Assembly (NCBI GenBank): GCA_017628595.1
Contig: JAGBYV010000139.1
Location: forward strand, 1 to 5,560
Reading direction: 5' to 3'
Length of the DNA stretch: 5,560 nt
DNA from: Alistipes sp.
GTDB taxonomy: Bacteria > Bacteroidota > Bacteroidia > Bacteroidales > Rikenellaceae
In this document: piece by piece, positions 1 to 5,338 of the stretch
How positions within the stretch are numbered: position 1 is the first letter of the stretch
How the letters are laid out: every line of letters begins with the position of its first letter
Made by a program: the position numbers and the translations under genes
The notes under the pieces: model-generated
Told to the model about the DNA's origin: nothing
Database searches by the model: none
Seen by the model: only the letters and a program-made list of their open reading frames with translations

Positions 1-21
1 ATCAGAAATTTTGTAAGCCAT
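1..21 (-). CDS. N-terminus of a probable 4Fe-4S ferredoxin (partial, runs off the left edge)
   Basis: Only the first seven codons are visible, reading MAYKISD from an ATG at 21-19. Small Bacteroidota ferredoxins with two CxxCxxCxxxC clusters commonly begin this way (MAY-ISD followed by the first cysteine motif), and I recall such a gene next to serS in Bacteroides relatives. Both points are recall, not something the window proves, and no cysteine motif is inside the window. The start is supported by a well-formed promoter upstream and an A-rich leader (AACAAACCCATAAAACAAAC and following bases) typical of well-expressed Bacteroidota genes. If the call is right, the product is a cytoplasmic electron carrier. 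It lies downstream of serS on the same strand, so serS read-through could also contribute to its expression. Confidence 0.5.
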
Positions 22-61
22 AGTTTTGTTTGTTTTATGGGTTTGTTAAAAAGTTCCTATG

Positions 62-92
62 CAAATATAATACATTATTTGATAAAATCAAA
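62..92 (-). promoter_or_regulatory. Bacteroidota-type promoter for the ferredoxin-like gene, overlapping the serS 3' end
   Basis: On the minus strand there is TTTG at 92-89, then 19 nt, then TATATTTG at 69-62. This matches the Bacteroidota sigma-ABfr consensus TTTG-N19-TAnnTTTG exactly. The -33 element lies inside the last codons of serS (the Phe-Asp of GFDFIK), and the -7 element starts 5 bp past the serS stop. The inferred transcription start is around position 55, giving a leader of roughly 30-35 nt before the ATG at 21. Of the promoter candidates in this window it is the only one with both boxes at the expected spacing. Confidence 0.7.
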
Positions 93-1346
93 GCCTGTAT
101 AAGGAATAAGTACCTCAGGAATGCGGATACCCTCCTCGGTCTGGTTGTTCTCCAGCAGAGCTGCAACGATACGAGGCAGTGCCAACGATGAGCCATTGAG
201 CGTGTGAGCCAGCTGAGTCTTCTTGTTCTCGTCACGGTAACGCAACTTCAGGCGGTTAGCCTGGAACGACTCAAAGTTTGATACTGAAGATACCTCCAGC
301 CAACGCTGCTGCGCTTCTGAGTATACCTCAAAGTCGTATGTCAGAGCCGATGTGAATGACATATCGCCACCACACAGACGAAGGATACGATAAGGCAAGC
401 CGAGCGAAGCCACGATCTTCTCAACATGAGCCACCATACCATCCAGAGCCTCATAAGAGTTCTCGGGCAGAGCCAACTGAACGATCTCCACCTTATCGAA
501 CTGGTGCAGACGGTTCAAACCACGCACATCCTTACCATACGAACCAGCCTCACGACGGAAACAGGGTGTATAGGCGGTCATCTTTACGGGGAACTCGCTC
601 TTGTCAAGAATAACATCTCGGAAGATATTGGTTACAGGAACCTCAGCCGTAGGAACAAGGTAGAAGTTGTCGGCCGTAGCGTGATACATCTGACCCTCCT
701 TATCGGGCAACTGACCTGTACCGAAGCCAGAAGCCTCATTTACCATAATGGGGGGCTCCACCTCCTGATAACCGGCTGCGGTATTGCAATCGAGGAAGTA
801 GTTGATCAAAGCACGCTGCAGACGTGCACCCTGACCCTTATATACGGGGAAACCGGCACCTGTAAGCTTTACACCCAGGTCGAAGTCGATAATATCGTAC
901 TTGCGGGCAAGATCCCAGTGAGGCAACGGATTCTCGGGTAGCTCCGTGTAGTTCTCCACCAACTTTACCACTACGTTATCCTCGGCTGTGCGACCCTCGG
1001 GAACAATCTCTGCGGGGAAGTTGGGCAACAGAACTATCTGTGCCTGCAATTCATCCTGTGCCTTCTGATGCTCAATAGTAAGTTCTGCCGAACGAGCCTT
1101 CAGCGAAGCTACCTCCTGCTTCTTGGCCTCAGCCTCATCCTTGCGGCCCTGACCAATGAGCATACCAATCTGCTTGGCGGCAGCATTCTGCTGTGCAAGA
1201 CAATCATCCAACTGGGCCTGAATAGCCTTACGGCGGTCATCAGCCTGCTCTATCTTTTCGATAATGGGAGCGGCATCCACACCCTTCTTTGCCAGGCGGG
1301 CAATGGCAGCCTGCTTATCGTCTCTAATTTGCTTAAGTGTGAGCAT
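75..1346 (-). CDS. serS: Seryl-tRNA synthetase (SerRS)
   Basis: This cytoplasmic class II aminoacyl-tRNA synthetase charges tRNA-Ser (and tRNA-Sec where present) with serine, using ATP. The protein is 423 aa, a normal full length. Residues 1 to about 105 are the charged, Ala/Gln/Lys-rich N-terminal coiled-coil arm that grips the tRNA long variable arm. The catalytic domain follows: TAEVP at 233-237 (serine and adenylate pocket), class II motif 2 with FRREAGSYGKD at 263-273 and HQFDKVE at 281-287, CGGD at 325-328, and motif 3 NGSSLALPR at 384-392. SNFESFQANR at 356-365 replaces the usual SNCxDFQARR; I regard this as a Bacteroidota variant, not damage. The start MLTLKQIRD matches the family, and the leader upstream is A-rich with no Shine-Dalgarno. 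No hairpin terminator is visible after the TAA. The ferredoxin-like gene follows on the same strand after 53 nt. Confidence 0.97.
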   Translation of the reverse strand: MLTLKQIRDDKQAAIARLAKKGVDAAPIIEKIEQADDRRKAIQAQLDDCLAQQNAAAKQIGMLIGQGRKDEAEAKKQEVASLKARSAELTIEHQKAQDELQAQIVLLPNFPAEIVPEGRTAEDNVVVKLVENYTELPENPLPHWDLARKYDIIDFDLGVKLTGAGFPVYKGQGARLQRALINYFLDCNTAAGYQEVEPPIMVNEASGFGTGQLPDKEGQMYHATADNFYLVPTAEVPVTNIFRDVILDKSEFPVKMTAYTPCFRREAGSYGKDVRGLNRLHQFDKVEIVQLALPENSYEALDGMVAHVEKIVASLGLPYRILRLCGGDMSFTSALTYDFEVYSEAQQRWLEVSSVSNFESFQANRLKLRYRDENKKTQLAHTLNGSSLALPRIVAALLENNQTEEGIRIPEVLIPYTGFDFIK

Positions 1347-1377
1347 ATGTTTTCTGCTTTTTTATATTTTGTATAAT

Positions 1378-1388
1378 GTGCAAAGTTA
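1378..1388 (-). promoter_or_regulatory. Probable serS promoter, -7 element
   Basis: The minus strand reads TAACTTTGCAC at 1388-1378, an exact TAnnTTTG (1388-1381) with the trailing C often seen in Bacteroidota promoters. It is followed by an A/T-rich leader (ATTATACAAAATATAAAAAA and onward) of about 28-35 nt to the serS ATG at 1346. I find no TTTG at the expected 18-20 nt upstream, so the -33 element is weak or absent and the call rests on the -7 box and its position. Confidence 0.55.
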
Positions 1389-1463
1389 AGAAAAATCTTC
1401 ATTCGTTATTCTATCTTCCGCGCTTTTTTGCCACTATACGATAAAAAGAGCCACCAAAAGCGG

Positions 1464-1493
1464 TATTTTGCACATTCTTTACTAATTTTGCAC
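1464..1493 (+). promoter_or_regulatory. Probable operon promoter upstream of the U32 gene, with a repeated TTTTGCAC motif
   Basis: TAATTTTG at 1483-1490 is an exact TAnnTTTG -7 element, 17 bp before the ATG at 1508, which would give a very short leader of about 10-12 nt. A near copy, TATTTTGCAC, lies at 1464-1473, so TTTTGCAC occurs twice with a 20-bp period (1466-1473 and 1486-1493). No TTTG is found at the normal -33 distance from the second copy. The first copy is one base short of the TAnnTTTG spacing, so it is a poorer -7 candidate. The rest of the 1347-1507 intergenic region shows no other structure that I can support. Confidence 0.5.
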
Positions 1494-1507
1494 AAATTAT
1501 TCAAACC

Positions 1508-3328
1508 ATGCGCTATATCGAATTACTCTCACCCGCCAAAGACTACGACACGGCCCGCGCCGCTGTCGATCATGGTGCCGACGCCATATATATGGGTGCC
1601 GCACGATTTGGCGCGCGACGTGCCGCAGCAAACTCGCTGGAGGATGTGGCCCGCACGGTGGAGTATGCACATCAATATGGCGTGCGTGTTCACTCTACGC
1701 TTAACACTGTTCTGTATGATGACGAGCTGGCGGATGCCGAGCAGATGGCTCGCGACTTGATTGCCACGGGCATTGACGCTCTTATTGTGCAGGATATGGC
1801 TCTGCGCGAGATGAATCTGCCCGTAGAGTTACACGCCTCAACGCAGGCTGGCACTACCACGCCCGAGGGGGCACTCTTCCTCGAGCAGTGCGGATTCTCG
1901 CGTGTGATTCTGGAACGAGCCCTCACGCTAGAGGATATACGTCGCATCCGCGAGGCCACATCGGTTGAGCTGGAATGCTTTGTGCACGGTGCGATATGCG
2001 TAGGATATAGCGGACGCTGTTTCCTTTCGCGCTCAACATCGCAGCGCAGTGGCAATCGTGGCGAGTGTTCGCAACCCTGCCGACTGCCCTACGATCTAAA
2101 GGATGAGAGTGGACGTACTGTAATGGCAGGCAAGCATCTGCTCTCGGTTCGCGACATGGATCTATCCAGTGATCTGGAGGCACTCATTGATGCCGGCATA
2201 TCATCATTTAAGATCGAAGGCCGATTAAAGGATGTGCGATACATCAAGAATGTAGTGAATTACTATCGTCGCCAGATAGATGACATTCTTGCTCGACGCA
2301 AAGATATAGTCCGTCCGTCTGTCGGTCGCACCATAACGGAGTTTGAGCCCAATCCGCAGAAGAGTTTTACGCGTGGCGCATCACAATATATGCTCCATGG
2401 CAAGCGTTCGGGAGTAGCATCGTTCGACACGCCTAAGGCTGTAGGTGAATATCTGGGACGTGTTGCAAGCCTCACACGCAAAGGTTTTGCCTTGTCGCCA
2501 AAGTGCGACTTAACGGCAGGCGATGGCATTTGCATAATCTCTGCGGAGGGAATGAACGGCACAAATATCAATGCAGTAGAGGGTGGCAATATAATCCCCA
2601 ATCGCATGGATGGCATAATGGTAGGTGCTGATGTATATCGCAACTACGACCATCGTTTCGCTCAGGCTGTGGATCGCTCACGCACACGACGTACAATAGA
2701 GTCCACGGCACACCTTACACTCTCGGCTGATGGCATATCACTCACGATAAAAGATTGCGAGGGCATAAGTGCCACGATAAAGCGAGATATGGCAATGGAG
2801 CCATCGAGTGATCAACTAAAGATGGCCGACGCAGCGCGCCGAGCAATAGAGAAAAGTGGAGGAACCATATTCTCTATATGCAGTGTAGAGATTCAGGGCA
2901 GCGAATATTTTGCGCCCGCATCGCTCCTTGCCGATCTGCGTCGCGAGGCGTTGGAGGCTCTGCGTCAGGCTCGCCTGCGAAGAACATTGCCCCACCTTAT
3001 CCTTGCAGACGATGGCAAGGCTCGCTACCCCCACGCAAAGGTTTCTCGCTACGAGAATGTAACAAATCATCTTGCACGCAAATTCTACCTTAAGCATGGT
3101 GCGGAGCAGATAGAAACAGCCTTGGAGACGCTGCCAACCACCGACGAGCGAGTAATGATTTCGAGTTACTGCATACGTCGCGAGATTGGTCAGTGCCTGA
3201 AAAAGAACCCCACACTATGGGGAGATCTATACATCGAACATGGAACGGCACGCTACCGTCTGGAGTTTGATTGCAAACAGTGCTGCATGCACCTCATACA
3301 CTGCACACCCAACACACTGAAACGATAA
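1508..3328 (+). CDS. U32-family protein, RlhA/TrhP-like (probable Fe-S RNA hydroxylation enzyme)
   Basis: The family is annotated as 'peptidase U32/collagenase', but characterised relatives are RNA-hydroxylation proteins: RlhA makes 5-hydroxycytidine at 23S rRNA C2501 and TrhP acts on tRNA U34. The protein is 606 aa. It begins MRYIELLSPAKD, the usual U32 start, with a TIM-barrel-like N-terminal half (GADAIYMGAARFGAR at 23-37). The U32 signature runs from E156 to S174 (ExFxxGAIC then GxCxxS). C164, C171, C187 and C191 fit the four [4Fe-4S] ligands. FKIEGRLK is at 234-241. Residues from about 370 to 500 probably match the DUF3656-type insert region. The C-terminus has a second cysteine set (C555, C563, C589, C592, C593, C599). 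The length is similar to E. coli RlhA (about 650 aa), but substrate (rRNA or tRNA) cannot be read from sequence alone. It is the first gene of a four-gene run, with the methyltransferase 9 nt downstream. Confidence 0.88.
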   Translation: MRYIELLSPAKDYDTARAAVDHGADAIYMGAARFGARRAAANSLEDVARTVEYAHQYGVRVHSTLNTVLYDDELADAEQMARDLIATGIDALIVQDMALREMNLPVELHASTQAGTTTPEGALFLEQCGFSRVILERALTLEDIRRIREATSVELECFVHGAICVGYSGRCFLSRSTSQRSGNRGECSQPCRLPYDLKDESGRTVMAGKHLLSVRDMDLSSDLEALIDAGISSFKIEGRLKDVRYIKNVVNYYRRQIDDILARRKDIVRPSVGRTITEFEPNPQKSFTRGASQYMLHGKRSGVASFDTPKAVGEYLGRVASLTRKGFALSPKCDLTAGDGICIISAEGMNGTNINAVEGGNIIPNRMDGIMVGADVYRNYDHRFAQAVDRSRTRRTIESTAHLTLSADGISLTIKDCEGISATIKRDMAMEPSSDQLKMADAARRAIEKSGGTIFSICSVEIQGSEYFAPASLLADLRREALEALRQARLRRTLPHLILADDGKARYPHAKVSRYENVTNHLARKFYLKHGAEQIETALETLPTTDERVMISSYCIRREIGQCLKKNPTLWGDLYIEHGTARYRLEFDCKQCCMHLIHCTPNTLKR

Positions 3329-3337
3329 AAACACCAT

Positions 3338-4234
3338 ATGTCACAACTACTCACTCCCACCATACCCGACTACGAACTCATAGACTCGGGTGACTTCGAA
3401 AAACTGGAACGCTTCGGCCGTTACATCACGCGCCGTCCCGAGCCTCAGGCAATCTGGCACCGCACGCTCAGCGAGCAGAAGTGGCGCGAGATGGCCGACG
3501 CATCGTTCCTTCGAACATCCTCATCAAAGAGTGATGAGCGTGGAGAATGGCACCTGCGTCCGCAGATGCCCGACCGCTGGACGGTGGCCTACGACTACAA
3601 GCAGATGCATCTCAAGATGCGTTTGGCGCTGACATCGTTCAAACATGTGGGCATATTTCCTGAGCAGGCGGCCAACTGGAACTTTATCTACGACCGCATC
3701 GAAGAGCAGAAGGCACAAGGCATAGCACCCAAGGTGCTGAATCTGTTTGCCTATACGGGTGGTGCGACACTCGCTGCTCGCGCTGCCGGAGCCGACGTGA
3801 CACACGTTGATTCGGTAAAGCAGGTGGTTACGTGGTCGCGCGAGAATATGGAGCAGAGCGGGCTGGAGGGTGTGCGCTGGATTGTGGAGGATGCCTTGAA
3901 ATTTGTGCGTCGCGAAGTACGCCGCGGCAATAGCTACGATGGCATCATACTCGATCCTCCTGCATATGGCCGTGGAGCAAATGGCGAGAAGTGGATCCTG
4001 GAGGAGAACATCGGCGAGATGCTGGAGTGCTGCGCCGCCCTGCTCGACAAGGAGCACGGATTCCTGGTTCTGAACCTCTACTCTATGGGATTATCGGCTC
4101 TGTTGGCTCGCACAGCCCTGCGTCAGGCTTTTGGCCATACGGGCAAGGAGGAGCAAGGAGAGTTATATTTCAGCGACCGCTCCGGCAAGGAGTTGCCACT
4201 GGGCACATTCTGTCGTTTTTACAGAGGTAAGTAA
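3338..4234 (+). CDS. Class I SAM-dependent methyltransferase, RlmI-like family (PF10672 type), probable RNA methyltransferase
   Basis: A 298-aa cytoplasmic methyltransferase with a Rossmann-fold core. Motif I is NLFAYTGG at 135-142, with the acidic ribose-binding residue in THVDSVK (D158). ED at 184-185 probably contacts adenine. Motif IV is DPPAYGRG at 206-213. A basic, aromatic N-terminal part (1 to about 130, with RWTVAYDYKQMHLKMR at 80-95) precedes the core. E. coli RlmI (396 aa, m5C1962 in 23S rRNA) has an N-terminal PUA domain, which I do not see here. The position of the RlmI catalytic-cysteine motif is occupied by LNLYSMGLS (245-253), with no cysteine, so m5C chemistry is doubtful and the methylated position is unknown. 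The gene starts 9 nt after the U32 gene and its stop overlaps the next start (TAATG), indicating one transcript. The call to the family is firm; RNA as substrate is inference from family and neighbour. Confidence 0.85.
   Translation: MSQLLTPTIPDYELIDSGDFEKLERFGRYITRRPEPQAIWHRTLSEQKWREMADASFLRTSSSKSDERGEWHLRPQMPDRWTVAYDYKQMHLKMRLALTSFKHVGIFPEQAANWNFIYDRIEEQKAQGIAPKVLNLFAYTGGATLAARAAGADVTHVDSVKQVVTWSRENMEQSGLEGVRWIVEDALKFVRREVRRGNSYDGIILDPPAYGRGANGEKWILEENIGEMLECCAALLDKEHGFLVLNLYSMGLSALLARTALRQAFGHTGKEEQGELYFSDRSGKELPLGTFCRFYRGK
4223..4228 (+). promoter_or_regulatory. Shine-Dalgarno-like site for the first ChrA-like gene
   Basis: AGAGGT ends 5 nt before the ATG at 4234, inside the last codons of the methyltransferase (Arg-Gly of FYRGK). 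The start codon overlaps the upstream TAA by one base. This fits re-initiation by terminating ribosomes. Such sites are uncommon in Bacteroidota, where first genes of operons usually lack one, as here for serS and the U32 gene. Confidence 0.5.
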
Positions 4235-4776
4235 TGAGGAGATACTGGGAGTTATTCACGTCATTTTTCAAGATCGGCTTATTCACCTTCGGCGGAGGAT
4301 ATGCCATGATTGCCATTATCCAGCGTGAGGTGATAACACACCGCAAATGGATTCAGGAGCAGGAGTTTTTGGATCTGCTCACACTGGCTCAATCGGCTCC
4401 CGGCCCCATATCGCTCAATACGGCAGTCTTTGTAGGATATAAAATGTATGGCTATCGTGGTGCCCTGACATCGCTCATTGGTGTTGCCATGCCGTCATTT
4501 GTGATCATGCTACTCATAGCAGCCTTCTTCACGCAGATACGCCACAATCCGATAATGGATGCCGCCTTCAAGGGCATACGCCCCGTAGTGGTGGCACTGA
4601 TGTTTGCACCGATTATCGGCTTCACCAAGGGCATGCGAGGTTACACCATAGCCATTGCGGCAGCCATCTCGTTGATTATATGGCATGTGGGTATCTCGCC
4701 CGTATATATTCTGTTTGCAGGAGGCATTGTGGGAGTACTGCTTGCAGCACTCAGAGGAAAGGAGGTAAAGCGATGA
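4234..4776 (+). CDS. Chromate transporter family, short ChrA-like subunit 1
   Basis: A 180-aa inner-membrane protein of the CHR family (PF02417), short-chain type: one homology domain per protein, in contrast to the fused two-domain ChrA of about 400 aa. Family motifs are visible: FFKIGLFTFGGGYAM at 11-25, QSAPGPISLN at 53-62, FVGY at 66-69, and GIRPVVVALM at 114-123. Hydrophobic stretches lie at about 9-30, 77-100, 113-132, 136-152 and 155-172. The tail GKEVKR is positively charged, and the codons of its start also provide the ribosome site of the next gene. CHR proteins export chromate in resistant bacteria, but many homologues have no demonstrated substrate, so oxyanion transport is the safer statement. 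It overlaps the upstream stop by 1 nt and the downstream start by 4 nt. It probably pairs with the next gene product. Confidence 0.9.
   Translation: MRRYWELFTSFFKIGLFTFGGGYAMIAIIQREVITHRKWIQEQEFLDLLTLAQSAPGPISLNTAVFVGYKMYGYRGALTSLIGVAMPSFVIMLLIAAFFTQIRHNPIMDAAFKGIRPVVVALMFAPIIGFTKGMRGYTIAIAAAISLIIWHVGISPVYILFAGGIVGVLLAALRGKEVKR
4760..4766 (+). promoter_or_regulatory. Strong Shine-Dalgarno for the second ChrA-like gene
   Basis: AGGAGGT, a full anti-SD match, ends 6 nt before the ATG at 4773. This site fixes the start of the second subunit: an in-frame ATG at 4680 would add 31 residues that do not resemble the family, while the start at 4773 gives MIFLQLFISYLKIGFFGFGG, which aligns with the N-terminus of subunit 1. 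Confidence 0.7.
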
Positions 4777-5321
4777 TCTTTCTGCAACTATTTATCAGCT
4801 ATCTGAAGATTGGATTTTTCGGTTTTGGAGGAGGCTATGCCATGCTCTCGCTCATACAGAATGAGGTAGTGGTACAGAATGCATGGATGACAAACGCCGA
4901 ATTCACCGACATCGTTGCCATCTCGCAGATGACCCCCGGCCCCATCGCCATCAACTCTGCCACCTATGTAGGCTACACCGTAGCGGGATTCTGGGGATCG
5001 GTCGTAGCAACTGTATCGGTGTGTCTGCCAGCACTGACGCTGATGATACTAATCACAAAGTTTTTCCTCATCCTTAAAGATAACCGATATGTAAAGGGGC
5101 TTATCGCGGGCATGCGCCCTGTCGTAATCGGCATGATCGGAGCGGCGGCACTGCTACTGATGTTTCCCTCATCAAAGGAGGGTGCAAGTTTTATTGACGG
5201 ATGGAGCTGGGCGCTATTCATCACCGCAATGATAGCGGCCTACAGGAAAGTAAACCCAATCCTGCTCATCTCTCTATCGGCCGTTGCCGGCGTAATAATC
5301 TATTACGTACCTGCACTTTAG
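4773..5321 (+). CDS. Chromate transporter family, short ChrA-like subunit 2
   Basis: A 182-aa CHR-family membrane protein, paralogous to the preceding one. FGGGYAM is at 18-24, TPGPIAIN at 54-61, YVGY at 65-68 and GMRPVVIG at 113-120, all at matching positions in subunit 1. Hydrophobic stretches lie at about 5-27, 74-100, 112-131, 143-157 and 162-180. I chose the start at 4773 because of the full Shine-Dalgarno and the N-terminal alignment with subunit 1. The ATGA overlap with the upstream stop implies coupled translation and roughly matched amounts of the two proteins. In characterised short-chain CHR pairs (for example in Bacillus subtilis) both proteins are needed for chromate efflux. The substrate here is unproven. 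The gene ends in TAG, 2 bp short of the convergent NamZ-like frame. Confidence 0.9.
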   Translation: MIFLQLFISYLKIGFFGFGGGYAMLSLIQNEVVVQNAWMTNAEFTDIVAISQMTPGPIAINSATYVGYTVAGFWGSVVATVSVCLPALTLMILITKFFLILKDNRYVKGLIAGMRPVVIGMIGAAALLLMFPSSKEGASFIDGWSWALFITAMIAAYRKVNPILLISLSAVAGVIIYYVPAL

Positions 5322-5338
5322 CTCTATTCCTCATAGAG
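5322..5338. repeat. Short inverted repeat at the convergent gene junction
   Basis: CTCTAT (5322-5327) and ATAGAG (5333-5338) form a perfect 6-bp stem with a 5-nt loop, immediately after the stop of the second ChrA-like gene and across the stop of the convergent NamZ-like frame. The stem is weak (3 A-T and 3 G-C pairs) and there is no T-run on either side, so it does not qualify as a classical intrinsic terminator. It could still act as a weak bidirectional transcript end. Confidence 0.35.

Noticed and set aside
22..74. Rho-independent terminator after serS
   Set aside because: No stem-loop followed by a T-run is seen on the minus strand. The A-rich stretch is better explained as the leader of the downstream ferredoxin-like gene.
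426..941. Plus-strand open frame of 171 codons antisense to serS
   Set aside because: It lies wholly within the clear serS coding sequence, has no recognisable protein features and no promoter or ribosome site. It is an open antisense frame caused by serS codon use.
1347..1507. Riboswitch, T-box or small RNA in the serS/U32 intergenic region
   Set aside because: Leaders on both sides are predicted to be only about 10-35 nt, too short for a T-box or a typical riboswitch, and I see no strong inverted repeat.
2263..2643. Minus-strand open frame of 126 codons inside the U32 gene
   Set aside because: Fully covered by the U32 coding sequence, with no family similarity that I recognise. The same applies to the open frames at 1690-2055, 1923-2183 and 2816-3097.
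3524..4057. Minus-strand open frame of 177 codons inside the methyltransferase gene
   Set aside because: The plus-strand frame carries the SAM motif I and DPPAYGRG. The antisense product shows only composition-driven sequence.
4680..4772. Longer start for the second ChrA-like protein (extra 31 residues)
   Set aside because: The extension is Cys/Arg-rich and unlike the family, overlaps subunit 1 deeply, and bypasses the full AGGAGGT site that precedes the ATG at 4773.
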